From NCBI GenBank assembly GCA_016584305.1, contig JACEEZ010020261.1:34836-98835 (forward strand): 64,000 nucleotides of DNA, read 5' to 3'. The notes under the pieces are model-generated. The model had not been told where the DNA came from. It ran no database searches and was given only the letters and a program-made list of their open reading frames with translations. How positions within the stretch are numbered: position 1 is the stretch's first letter; each line of letters starts with the position of its first letter. The DNA comes from Chionoecetes opilio. Taxonomy: Eukaryota; Arthropoda; Malacostraca; Decapoda; Majidae. Below are positions 10,421 to 22,114 of the stretch, one piece after another. The translations under genes were made by a program, and so were the position numbers.

Positions 10421-12639
10421 GAATTGATATTTTTAGTGTTTAAAATTAATAAATTACTAAATATATATAAGCACACCCCGATGGAGACAAAATCTTTCTT
10501 GTTTTTATTGTATTGTGCATAAAGGGAAGAGCTCTCCCCGAGAGGGGATGTCAAGATATGAAAAATAAAAGAAAGATGAAGACAGGAGGGGGTGTGGATA
10601 GACTGATGGAGTTAGCTCCTGTGGTGGGGTGCTGATGGAGGAATACAGTGGGGTTGGCTGAAAGTGTAAAAAATTAATTCTTGGGGGGCGCGCTGATAGG
10701 ATTTGCCTGTAGGCATTCCCTTTTAATTCACTTCATTTTTTTCAGGTATCCAATCCTCCGTCCCTTATTCTTTCTAGAAAAAATTTTCTACTAGACTGAG
10801 GCGGTGGAACTGGTCTATAAAAAAACGGGTCGGCTTTTTTTTCTTTTTTAAAATTTGGGGAAACGAAATTTACTCTTTTAAACCCTAAAAAGGTACTTTA
10901 TCCCTTTACCCCGCCCGTAAGCATGTAATAGACTGTTTTATTTTTCCAAACCCAATTGCCCCCCCCCCCAAATTTCCTTAAAAATCCAAATGAAAACAAC
11001 CTCGGGGCCCATGGACTTTTCCTACATCTTGAACTAATTTCCAACATTTAATTAAGAAACTCCTACAAAATAACTTGTTACCCTTCTCAGAAACTGAAAC
11101 CCTTTTTTCACACCCTCCCCAACCTGGGAATTAATCTTCCATCGTAAATTTGCCATTAACCCCCGGGATGCCCTGGCACTTTTTCCCTTTTTTTCCCTTT
11201 AAAATTTAAATCTTCCATCGAAAAGCCCTCTTGTGGGGCTTTGTTTTCTTAATCCTCTTTGCATACGGGGCCCCTGAGCTATTCTCGGGGTCTTTGGTTA
11301 TATGTTTTAAATCAATTTATTCCTTAAATTGAGGGCCACCCTTTGCCACAAATGCCATTTTTGCCACCCTAGAGGGTTTTAAGGGGGCGTTAATATTTCT
11401 TTTCCTACATCCATGATTTCAAAAAATTTTAGAAGGGGCTTTTCTGGAGATTTCTGCCCTTTTTTGTGTCGGGCATCTGTGTCTAAGAAAATTGGCCTAA
11501 AATGATAAAATTTACAAAAATTAAACAGAGTAGCGCCCAAACAAAAGGTCGCCACCCTGGGGTTTTTAGAAATTTCTAGTGTCCTCCCTACGCGTCCGTC
11601 GGGGCAAAAAAAAAAGTTCCCCAAATTTTGAAACCGTATAAAAACATCCAGATACAAAGCAAAAACCGAAAAAACGGGGTTTAGATTAACAGTCATAAAA
11701 TTAAACCCTACTGTGTATTTTTCTTCAGGGGCCCATACAAATTGGGTAGCGATGCTAAATTTTCGTAATTTTTGGGGGCGGCTAGCGCTATACTGTTACC
11801 CTACGGTACATGTTTCTTTTCTCAATTTTTTCCTTGTGTCCCTTCAAATATCCCGATTTTTTCCTTTCTCTTACTAGCAGGTTATTTCTGTAAACTTTTT
11901 TCCAAACCATTTATCTGTAAATACATACTTGTTGTTGGGTTTTTTCCTCTCCCATTTTTTCTTTTCCAAAGGTTGGCAGTTGCTTTCCCCCCTAGGGTTT
12001 AAAAATTTCAAAATAAACCCCCATTTTGCTTTAAACCCTTTTTATTTTTTTCTTTTTTTTTTCCTTCTTAATTTTGGGGTGGGAAAACCCCAAAATTTTT
12101 GTAAACTCCATAGTTTTAGTACCGAGTAGTTGGGGGAGCTGCCGCTTTTTTATCTTTGTTTCTTCAAAGATGGCTTTCGTGTCCCCGGGAAAGGGGAGGT
12201 TTAAAGTCAAATGGTTTTGGGAAATTTATCCCTTCCCCGGTTCCCTTTTGTGCCCCTCATGAAACATTTTCACTGATACCTCATAAACCGGGTCAAAAAA
12301 GGGCCTCTCACCCTTTGGGAGTTTACCAAACGAAATTTTTTTTTATTGACTCAAATCAGACTTTCCCCCCCCCAACTCCATTGGGGCACAGTCTAAATTT
12401 TTGATTTAAAAAAAAAAATAATTTGAGGGTTTGAAATTAAATTCAAAACAGATTTTTGGGTTTTATTTTGAACATAAAGCTTTTTGTCAAGGGAAATTTA
12501 AATTAAAAAAAAAAATTTGTTTTTCTTTACATCCCTAATTCAATATGCTAAATTAAAAACAATTTATTTGGGAAAAAAAAAAAATATACACCAGTAGCCC
12601 TCCCTTGGGAGTTTTACATCATTGAAACTTAAAAATTGG
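10421..12639. other. Central part of the inverted repeat, degraded, no gene seen
   Basis: Degraded sequence around the axis near 11.53 kb. I could not follow the palindrome through it with confidence. A fragment at 10,455-10,500 resembles 7,991-8,040. No gene is recognised. Confidence 0.4.
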
Positions 12640-13390
12640 TCTAGACAACCCCTAGGAATTCTTAGGCGGCTTAAAAAAGGAAATTAAATTTTAAAAGTGC
12701 CCAATTAGGGGCATTATGCGAATTGGCTCACAAATTCAAATTTTGCATCCGGGGAGTTTCTGCTCCCTTAGATGTTTTACATTACTTTCAAACATAAAAC
12801 CTTACTGTCCCCCACAGTTTCCCGGGGTTTTTTCACTATAAGGGCATTTTAGGGAAAGGGGTACCCTACCCTAGACTAAATTAAAATGAAAAAGGGGTCA
12901 GCTAGAACGATTTTTTTTACTTCCAAACCCCAAATACTCTCCACCATATATGGGATGGTGGCAAATTTTTTGTGAGAATGAATTTTCCCTTCTTTGATAA
13001 GCTCAAGTTTTAAATTTTAAGGGTAAATAGTAGGGGGACTATGAAAAACCAGCTATGGGCCCATGACACCCTTTAATACGAAGATTTCCCCAGAAAAAAG
13101 AGGAAGTAAATATATAAAAAATGCAATCACTGAAAATTAAAAAAAAATTTATTCATTTTGAAAGGGGAAAAAACGGAAAAGCCAAAACCCGTCATGCCCT
13201 GCACCTATTTTCCCCCCATGTACTAGTTTGACAAGGGAAGGGGCCCAAAGTTGACAGGGAAAGCTACGGGTTTCCCTTTTTTAAAAACTATAGGGTTCGT
13301 AAGTAAAATTTAAATACTCATTTGAGTGGGGCCCTTTTATCAATTCACATTTCTGTGTAACGAGAGGGCAAAAGATAACGTAAAAAACAG
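12640..13390 (-). repeat. Large inverted repeat, right arm
   Basis: Reverse-complement partner of 9,690-10,420. It continues through 13,430-14,230 into the partner of 7,610-8,290. Only a few dozen bases separate the two parts here, against about 1.4 kb on the left side, where the 298-codon frame sits. Confidence 0.75.
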
Positions 13391-13959
13391 TTTAGGTGAT
13401 AAAAATGTATAAATTTAAAGAAACAAAAAGAGGTCCTTTAAATTTTTGGAAAAAATGGCCGACTGCCTCTTTACTTTGGGGAAAGGGAGGGTAGGGGGGG
13501 GTGCTTCCTGACGGAGAACAAATCATGTCGCTACAAAGGTGAGGATTTCAAATTTCAACAAAATTTTTGGGGGGACAGGGTGGGCCCCCCTACGAAGAAC
13601 AACAGGGAGTTGAGAAAAGGCCGCTGCCTCCGGGTGGGCTTTGCTTTTCCCCGTGACGGGGGGTTGTCATGGGGGCCTCCTGGAGGGGGAAATAACAAAC
13701 TGCCCGTTTCAAAGTTTAGATACCCGGCCCGCCCGGTGGGCAAGAGATTCAAGGAGGCCTCCTGACAAAACGGGCCCCGGGCCCCGTATAACATGGGAAC
13801 CGTAAAAAAGCAAAGCTACGGGGTTCCTTTATTTACAAGGAAAATTCGTTTTCTCATGGGGTGTGCTTTTTATTTTTTCAAAAATTACTGGGGAAATACG
13901 ACGGGGGAAAAAAATTTTTCCTTTTAAAAAAGACAGTGAAGATGAAAAAAATGTAGAAA

Positions 13960-16900
13960 AGATGAAAATGGGGTGGTTGGGAAAAACCACCCGATATTTT
14001 TCCTAAAGGCGAAATTTAAACCGCCACGGGAAAACTCCGGGGCCCCTGGGTCCGGGTGGGGTTTTGGGGAGGAGCCGGGGGGCAAGCTGTTGGGCCTCTC
14101 CCCGGGCGGGGGGATGAATGAAAAGTAATCATCTTTCCTTTTGGCGCCCTACATGGCATCCGAAAAAAACCCCCTTTTTGGATAAACCCCCCAAACCCCC
14201 TGGACCGCTAACACCGGCAAATGCGTCGCTTTCCCGACATAAAAAAGGGCTACATGCGGATCTTTTGGGGCCATGATTGTCAGTTTGTCAGGAAATTTTC
14301 ACTCCGTCTACATCCAGAACATCATGTCTAACCCCTTTCCCCCCAAGGGAAGAATCATTTGGTTTAAAAATATGCCCATCCCTTTAACCCAATTGAACTT
14401 TTACGGGAACACTCGTGGGCCCATGGAAAGTGAAAAAGGCATATACAAGACAGACAAAAAAACTGCTGTTTTCCCCCGAGGATCCGGGAAAAAAAAAATG
14501 GGAAGATGAGGTTTTGGGCCGGACAGTGGAAAAGAGATTAGAAAGAAAATTTTGCGCCCCTTCCCCAACCAAAACAGACGGGAAATGAGAAAAAAAGGGG
14601 AAGTCCCGAAAGGTTTTTGCTTCCCTCTTCTGGTAATCCCCGGGTTTTCCTTTTAAAATTGGGGGGACTTTCGGCCCAAAGGGGTTTTTAAATGTACTTG
14701 GGTTTCCCTTCTCACCCTAGTTTATGAAATCACGCATATTTTCCCTCTTGCAATTTTCGGGAAAAAATTTTAAAAAATGACTTCCCAACTGTTTTCTTTA
14801 CTTGCCGGGCTTTGCCCACTTCTTTTTTTCCCACTTTTGGGCCTTTTCTTTTTTTTAGGGCCCCATAACCCTTATTTTTGGGTTTCAAAGTTTTGCTTTA
14901 AAGGTCCCTTTTGGGTTCGCATTGTTTTTCGTACACTGGCCTGGCTGCCCCCTGCTCGCCTCTGACCTGGGGGCCCCGGCATGGGTCTGCTGGGGTGGGC
15001 AACAGTTTCGGTGGGGCCCGCGGGCTTTTGGGCCCGGGGAGCGGGCACTGCCCGGGTAGTGTGGACGGAGCTTTTGAATTTTAGATCCCTTGGGATTAGG
15101 GGCGACAAAGGGGCCCAAAAAAAGCCCCTAAAAACTAGGCCTCGGGCCCTCAGGTGGCGGGGTCACTTTTAAACCCCTAGGGAAAAAATGGTTTTCCCTG
15201 TTTTTTTGGGGGTGGTGGGTACTTTTCTAACCATCTTTGGGGGAAGATATCTTAGTTACCTCCAAACCTTTTCCCGCTAGTATTTGGGGGCCCCCTTAAA
15301 AAAAAAAAAAGAATGTTTTTTGGGTGAACGGGGGCCCATATGGGGGGGCAAAAGGGGGAGGGGAAGGGGCCCCTTCCTTGGGATGTTTGTCCCTCGATTT
15401 TTGGCATTGTTGCCCACATTGGGGGGCAAAAATGGGAATTTTCTTTTGTTTTTTCATTTCATAATTTCGGGAAATCCCCCTCTGAGGGGCGACAAAAAAA
15501 AAGAGAGGAAAGGGATCAGAGTGGGGATCGTCAGCGAGTGGCAATTTTGTCTTCCCCACCAACCCCAAAACTCCGCATTCCCGCCCCTTTTCCCCCCCAA
15601 TTTTTTTAGGGGAGTTTGGGGGAAGGGGCCCTCTCCCCCCCCTTTATAATTTGTTTTTTGAGGGATCTGACGGGATCTGTGAAGGTCTTTTGGAAAAAAA
15701 AAATGTAATAAAGGGGGGTAAAGGGGCTCTGGTACATTTTAAAAACCCAAATTGGGTGGGGGGTTTTTTAAACCAAAACACTTTGGTTTAAGTTTTCCTG
15801 TGAAAATTGTTTCCCCCGATGTGAAAAAAAATGTAGGCAAAATAGGGGTTCATCAAATTTCTACTCAAAAGTTTGTAGGCTTTTGAAAGGGGGCACATAA
15901 AAAAACGCGAGGGGAAAGCCCTACAAGGGAGGACACGAAAAGTCTGAACTTTTACCCCTTAGAATTTCCCAGGGAAATTTGTTTTTTAAGGAAATCTTTC
16001 CTTTCTTTTCCTGAACTAAGAACCGTCATCCTTCACCGTGGAAAAATTCAACACAAGTTTTGGGGGAAGCTTTTTTCACAAGACACACCCCTTTTTATTA
16101 AACCCAAAACCCAAATTTTTGTTTTCCCCCCCACCGGGGTTTCCAAGTAATTTCATTTAAAGATTTCCCTTATATTTTATGGGGGAAAAGAGAATACAGA
16201 ACAGTCCCAAAAATAATGGTCCATGTAGAAAAAAGTGGGTTTGCTCGATATCATTGGCGAACCCCCTTTTTACGGTTTTTGTTTTTTTTCGTTTACCCCG
16301 AAATTTACCCTTTCGTGAGACATGTTTTTAAAGACTTTTTTGTTGTCCTCAAATAAATGTGTTAATGTTGAATATCATCTTTCGTTTTATCATGTTTTAC
16401 TTTTGGCCAAATTGATAATTTTATGCTGTATATTTCCCCCCTTTGTCTAGTGCCCTCATTAAAAGATTTCATCTGGACGTGATGACCTTTGTTTTCTATT
16501 TTTTTTCGTGTATTTTTTTACGTGACGTTTTTTTAGGGGATGTTTAAGCTTCATCCACCTCAAGTTTCAGGATTTTATTGATGATGCTTTAGAACTACAA
16601 TCAAGTAGGTTTAAAGGGTTAATTTAAAACAATAGATAAAATTATTTGTAAGAAAACCCGATAAGCTATAGTCGAGATTTTTCTAACGATATTTTAAAAT
16701 ATTTGTGGGGGGGTTGGATAATGTCTTTCTTTTTTTTGGGAGGTTGTTTTTTGTCCAGCTTTTAATCTTCCGGGTCAGTGAAAAAATCACAAACCCTGGA
16801 CTGGACAATTTTTTGTCAATTTTTCCCGGAACAGTAAAACACTGCACCTTCCCCTCCTGGCCCAAAAAATAAAACAGAACCGCAATGCCCACGACGTTTT

Positions 16901-19190
16901 TATAAGGGCTTTCTTGACAATTTCAGGGGATCGAAAAAATAGGGGCATTGCCCGTTGACGTTGATTTTTTGGGGGAACATGGCCCCCGAAAGTTTTTTTT
17001 TTTTAGGGAAACCCAATTAAACTTTTTCTTTTATTTGAAAGTTAACTATTGATTGTTGATTATATTTTAAAACGCCCGCAACCCGCGGGGTTTTTTGAAA
17101 GCCTGCTTTCAAAAAGGATACATGAAAAGTAAAACTTTAAAAAAATAAAATTTTAAATATAAATTTAAAATATTTAAAATAACTGAAAAACAATAAAAAA
17201 CAAAAAAGTACTTACCAAAAAAAAAAAAAAAATAAGAATTAAAATTAAAAACATCTAACTTGTTGAGAAAGGGAACCTTCTCAATAAAAGTATGGACTTC
17301 ATGTCCCGGAGAGAACAACTCTCTCCCAATGCCGGGGGAGACGGAAGCACCGTCCTTTCCACGCGACAAAACCCCCCGGGGCAAAAAAATTGCACACGCC
17401 CTAGGTCCCCTGACTGGGAGCGGAAAAATCGGGCCAGCAAGTGCCGCACAGTTAAAGGGGGCCAAACAATCATCACAGTAAGGGGTGGCCCCCCCCCATG
17501 GGGGAACCCCCCTGAGTTTTATAGTGTTTGACCAATACGCAATCGTGCCAAGGCAGTCTCCCCTCTCCGGGAGAAGGGAAACCCCCAGTAGCTCCAGTCC
17601 CTTTGGGTACTTTGGGGGATGGCGGGGGAGTTTTTTTTTGCCCTATAGTAATCCACGTTCCTGCCCAAATGTTGGAACGATCTATTGGTTGGGGCCCAGC
17701 GCAGGGGCCGGAGCCGGGACTGCAAAATGTGATAGAGCTGGTCTTTTTTAAGGGTGCATTTTTTTTTGGCCCCAAAGGCATCAGGTTCCTTTTAAACCGG
17801 CAACCACCACATTTTGGGGCCGGGACCCCCAAAAAAAGCTGACCGTTTTTCCGGGCCCCCGCTTCTTTTAGGGAAAATAAAAAAACCCTTCCAGGGTGGC
17901 ATTGGGCCAGCGGGTGGGGGGAGTTTAAAAATTTCATAGTGGGGTTGAAAAAGGCCCTACAAGAATCACTAAAAAATTGTAAAGAAAGCCTTTTCCCGGA
18001 AAGGGTAAAAAAAAGCATGAGAGCATATAAAATAGCACTTTTTCACCGATGACTTCGACTTCGACTTCGGAAAAATGCAAAAATTTTGGTTTTTGAGATC
18101 ATTTTTACGGGGGGTAAAGGGCAATTAAAAATCGACCAAATTTGTGGGGAGGGTTTAAAAAAATCAAACACTTAACCCTTTTTTTGGGGGGTTTTTTAAT
18201 AAGGGTCCGCTCAACCCCGTCTCTTATGGCCTCTCCATCCTTCCCGGAAATTTTTGGCTGAAAAAAAAGAATATCATTTACCGTAAATTCTCTGGGGAAA
18301 TTCTTTTTGGGGCATCGAATTAAACCCCTTTAATACAACAACTGAAACAGTTCTTAATTAAAAAAAGTGTTTAATCATTTATTTGTCTGCAAATTGGTAA
18401 AATTTTTGGCAAAACAAATTTAATATTTGAAAAATTTAATCTTTTAAAAATCGTCTTTTCTAAAAAAAAACAAGTTCAAGCAGAATGACTTTTAAAGGGA
18501 AAAATCTACTTGTATTTAAGGGATTCACTGAGTAAAACCCTTTTTTTTTGGGGGGGGATATGTCTCTCTTGCACGAACTTTAACCCAAAAAGTAATTTAA
18601 AATGGGTTGGGACCTCCCAAAGAACATTCCGGGATGGAAAACAGTTGAGAGCGTTTTTTTTACTATTTCCCGTCCCCAAGACAAATTCTCCTTTATTGGG
18701 AAAAGGGATGTGGGGGCGGGGTGGCCAAAGAATATTCCCCGTAGAGGATAGAGAGTGTGTGAGGGTAAGCGGGTGATAATAGTTAGGGGTGACAGTTTCT
18801 TTTTTTTTTTGGGATTAGGAGTATCAAGAATTTTAAGGGTGTGAGGTAAAAGGGGCGGGGGGGCCGTCTGAGTTTTCCCACCCATGTGGTGTCTACAGGA
18901 AAATGGATGATAACAGATCCTGCCGGCGGGGTGGTTTCCCGTGGAGATGGGGTGAAACGCCACACTCCTTTTTTTTGGTTAAATGTTCGTCGCAAGACCG
19001 ACAGACCACCCAAAAAAAGGGTTTCTCAATTGGGAAAGGGGTTACAAAAAAGTAGGGTATTTTTCCCGAAGCCTCAATTTTTGCTTGGAAAATTGGGGTT
19101 TTTTTTTGAAAAAAACCCATTTTTAAAAAATTGATTTTTAAAAATTCAATTGTTTTGCCAATTTTTCACCAAGTTGGGAGACAAATTTAA
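13960..19190 (+). repeat. Degraded direct copy of 19,290-24,070
   Basis: This block follows 19,290-24,070 in order and orientation throughout. It contains the Z repeat end, the MADF domain (about 14,320-14,560), the Harbinger fragment, the 43-nt hairpin (about 16,230-16,270), the CxxC exon (about 16,790-16,980), the LINE RNase H end (about 17,050-18,060) and the foldback element (from about 18,190, cut before its right end). It stops at about 19,190, where the clean copy begins. Every frame is broken by homopolymer-type changes. It is either a genuine tandem duplication left unpolished or one locus entered twice in the assembly. Confidence 0.8.
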
Positions 19191-19204
19191 AAACTTGTGA
19201 AGCA

Positions 19205-19520
19205 TTCCTTACAAGAAGATTGTTCATCGAGTGGCTATATATATCCTTATGGTATACAAAAGATACTTAAGAGAGTGAAGATGAGAAAAAATGTATAATG
19301 TGAGATATGGTAAATCCACCCAGAGTATCCTACGGCGAATTAATCCGCCACGGAAATCTCCGGCCGTGGGGTCGGCTGGGGTGAGGCAGGAGCCGGGAGC
19401 AAGCTGTTGCCTCTCCGCGCGGCGGGATGAAATGAAAAGTAATCATCGTACCTCTGGCGCCCTACATGGCATCCGAAAACACAACCTTCTGGATAACCAA
19501 ACCTCCTGGACCGCTACACC
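19205..19520 (+). repeat. Repeat Z, clean plus-strand copy
   Basis: Matches the reverse complement of 7,690-8,040. Similarity stops abruptly at GGACCGCTACA, after which the Harbinger/MADF unit begins. Confidence 0.75.
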
Positions 19521-19620
19521 GGCAGTGCGTCGCTGCCAGACATACGAGGCTACATGCGGATCTTTGGAGCCATGATTGTCAGTTTGTCAGGAATTTACAC
19601 TACGTCTACATCAGAACATC

Positions 19621-19881
19621 ATGTCTACCCCTCCGCCCAGCAAGAATCAGTGGTCAAGATATGCGATCCTTCACCTAATTGAACTTTATCGGCAACACTC
19701 GTGCCTATGGAAAGTGAAAATGGACATATACAGAGACAGACAAAAAAGCTGCTGCTTTCCAGAGTATCGCAAAGGAAATGCAAGATGTAGGTGTGTCCGT
19801 GACAGTGGATGAGATTAGAAAGAAAATAGACGCACTCCGCAACCAACACAGACGGGAACTGAGAAAAAAAGTGGTCAGAAA
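19621..19881 (+). pseudogene. MADF (Myb/SANT-like) DNA-binding domain, frameshifted
   Basis: MADF domains bind DNA. PIF/Harbinger transposons characteristically carry one Myb/SANT- or MADF-like gene besides the transposase, and its product helps the transposase reach the nucleus and the element ends. From ATG 19,621 the frame reads MSTPPPSKNQWSRYAILHLI, then ELYRQHSCLWKV and DIYRDR, the typical LI-LYR-CLW-Y-R core. Near 19,745 the phase changes; the next frame continues AAAFQSIAKEMQDVG, VTVDEIRKKIDALR and NQHRRELRKK. A small deletion within a GAGACAGA run explains the shift. The domain stops at AAG|GTAATG, which could be a splice donor but is also the exact point where the oppositely oriented transposase fragment ends. 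Confidence 0.65.
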
Positions 19882-20169
19882 GGTAATGCTGTCCCTCATT
19901 CTGGTATCCTGCTTTTCTCTATATGGTGTTACTTTCGCAAGGAGTTTATAGAATGTATTTGGGTCCATTCTCACATAGGTTATGAAGTCACGCATATTTC
20001 CATCTTGCAATTCTCGAAAAATCGTAACATGACTTCCCAACTGTTTTCTTTTACTTAGCCAGTCTTTGCACCACTTCTTTTTCTCCACTTTGTCCTTTGT
20101 CTTTTTCAGGCACATAACAATGATTATGGTACACAGTTTTAGCTTCTTACGGTCCTTCTTGCTTCGCAT
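19882..20169 (-). pseudogene. PIF/Harbinger transposase, N-terminal exon fragment
   Basis: Transposase of PIF/Harbinger elements, a DDE nuclease of the HARBI1 type. The minus-strand frame from ATG 20,169 gives a basic start, then KKKWCKDWLSKRKQLGSH, FRELQDGNMRDF, YVRMDPNTFYKLL and KQDTRMRDSI. This corresponds to the W-RPWL-RR, LL-EL, RMD-ETF-LL and D-MREAI signature that precedes the catalytic domain in this family. The frame leaves the family right after MRDSIT at 19,882 and runs into the reverse strand of the MADF domain. None of the DDE motifs is present in this fragment. The two genes of the element therefore meet tail to tail with nothing between them, as expected of an internally deleted copy. 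Confidence 0.65.
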
Positions 20170-21344
20170 TGTTGTCGTACACTGCCTGGCTGCCCAGCTG
20201 CTCGCCTCTGACTGGGCCAGGCAGGCTCTGCTGTGTGGACAACAGTTTCGGTGTGCCCGCGGGCTTTTGCCGGTGACGGGCACTGCCCGCTAGTGTGGAC
20301 GGAGCTTTAGAATATAGATCTTGGTATAGACGACACGGCCAAATAAAGCCCGTCAAGAACTAGGCATCGCCGTCACTGGCGTGTCACTTCATCATAGCAT
20401 AAGTGGTTTTCGTGTTTTATTGCGGTGCTGGATACTTTTCTACCATCTGGAGGTAGATATCTTAGTACCTCCAACCTTCCTGCTAGTATGTGGGCCGCTA
20501 TAAGAATGTTTTTTGGATGAACTGTGGCCCATATAGGGGGTGCAATGGGGTAGTGAAGGGACGCTCATGTATGTAGTGTCTCAGATAATTGGCATTGATG
20601 TGCCCACATTAGTGGCAAGATGAATTGTCTTCGTTTGTCATTTCATAATAGCAGGCAAATCCAAGTCTGAGGCGACAAGAGAAAGAGAGAGGAGGCATCA
20701 GAGTGGCATCGTCAGCGAGTGTCAATTTCGTCTTCCCCACCCTAAAACTCCGCATTCCCGCCAGTGTCCCAAGTTTGTTTGGGTAGAGGGGAAGGGGCAT
20801 CTCTCCCCCACTTTATAATTACGTTTTAGAGGTATCTGACGGGATCTGTGAAGGTCTGGAGAAAAAAAAAATAGTAATAAGGGCGGTAAAGGACTCTGGT
20901 ACATTTTACCCAAATTGCTGGGGGTTTTTACCATCACTTTGGTGTTAAGTTTCCCTGATGAAACTTGTTTCCCTGATGTGAAAAAATAATGTAGGCAATA
21001 TAGGGTTACATCAATTACTCACTTCAAAAGTTGTAGGCTTGGTAGGTGGCACATAAAACACGCGAGGAACGACGTACAAGGGAGGACACGAAATGTCTGA
21101 ACTTCACCCCTGAGAAGTCCGAGCAATAGTTTTCAAGAAGTCTGCCTTCTTACCTGAACTAGAACCGTCATCCTTCACCGTGGAAACATTCAACAGCAAG
21201 TTGGGTGAAGCTTTGCACAAGACACACCCGTGTTATTACACCAAACATGTCCCCACGCTACAAGTAATAGCAGTAATGATTTCCCTTATATCATGGGCAG
21301 AGAAGAGAATACAGAGACAGTCTAAGATAATGGTCACATGTAGA
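20170..21344. other. Non-coding flank of the Harbinger-like unit
   Basis: Clean sequence without a convincing frame. It may include the transposase promoter side and the element's right end. GCCCGCGGGC and GACGGGCACTGCCCGC near 20,255-20,293 are GC-rich dyads that could be subterminal, but no matching left terminus was found. A degraded copy lies at 14,870-16,230. Confidence 0.4.
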
Positions 21345-21387
21345 AAAAAGTGGGTCGCTCGATATCATATCGAGCGACCCACTTTTT
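21345..21387. repeat. Perfect 43-nt hairpin
   Basis: Two 21-nt arms, AAAAAGTGGGTCGCTCGATAT and its exact reverse complement, flank a single C at 21,366. The degraded copy near 16,230-16,270 keeps the outline, so the hairpin predates any duplication. Downstream are ACGTTT-rich short repeats. It may be a transposon end, a nested junction or a transcribed stem; I cannot tell which. Confidence 0.9.
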
Positions 21388-21883
21388 ACGTTTCGTTTTT
21401 TACGTTTACACGAAATTTACGTTTCGTGAGACATGTTTTAATGACTTGTTTGTTGTCCTCAAATAAATGTGTTAGATGTTGAATATCATCTTTCGTATAT
21501 CATGTGTTTACTTGTAGGCAAATTGATAATTTGATGCTGTATATTTCACTTGGTCTAGTGCCCTCATAAAAGATTTCATCTGGACGTGATGACCTTTGTT
21601 TTCTATTTTTGCGTGTATTTATTACTGTGACGTCGTTTTAGTGATGTCAAGCTTCATCCACTCAGTACAGGATTGATTGATGATGCTGAGATCTACAATC
21701 AAGTAGGTTAAGGAATTAATTAATACAATAGATAAGTTATTGTAAGAATACACGATAAGCATAATAGTCGAGATTTACTAACGATATTTTAACTATTATG
21801 TGGCGGTTGGATAATGTCTTTCTTTTTTTTGCAGGTTGTTTTGTCAACAGCTCTGAATCTACGGCTCAGTGAAACATCACACC

Positions 21884-22090
21884 ATGGACTGGACAATTTG
21901 TGTCATTTGCCAGAACAGTAGAGACACTGCACCTCTCTCATGTCCAAAGAATAGACAGAACCGCAATGCTGACGACGTCTATAAGGACTTTCTTGACAAT
22001 GTCAGAGATCGAAAAGATAGGTGCATTGCCCGTTGACGTTGATTTTGGCGAACATGGCACCCCAGAAAGTTGTTTGGGTTTTAGAACCCA
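21884..22090 (+). pseudogene. N-terminal exon of a CxxC/CXC-type transposon protein, fragment
   Basis: From ATG 21,884 the frame reads MDWTICVICQ followed by LSCPKNR. This resembles the N-terminal CxxC...CP exon of the same widespread transposon-associated family whose C-terminal CXC part is found at 47,033-48,705. After DDVYKDFLDNVRD the phase shifts and the second frame continues EKIGALPVDVDFGEH, agreeing with the family's F--LG-LP segment. The frame then runs into LINE sequence from about 22,090, so the gene is cut by the LINE copy. Upstream TTTTTTTGCAG (21,825-21,835) looks like a 3' splice site. Function is unknown; the paired cysteines suggest zinc binding. Confidence 0.45.
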
Positions 22091-22114
22091 TATCTTTTTC
22101 TGTATTTGAAAGTT

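Larger units (their letters stand above)
9360..19190. other. Degraded (apparently unpolished) sequence block
   Basis: From about 9,360 the text changes character. Homopolymers are lengthened, single bases are replaced by their neighbour, and frames break every few dozen bases; the clean style returns at about 19,190. Comparing 13,960-19,190 with its clean counterpart shows this is error laid over real sequence, not biological low complexity. The many small open frames here (for example 13,555-13,794 or 15,284-15,649) have no recognisable content and should not be annotated. Confidence 0.75.

Noticed and set aside
14872..15118. Overlapping Pro/Arg-rich frames near 15 kb
   Set aside because: Degraded copy of non-coding sequence at 20.17-20.30 kb; frames arise from GC homopolymer stretching.
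21345..21387. Helitron 3' terminal hairpin
   Set aside because: The stem is far longer than usual and no CTRR end follows at the expected distance.
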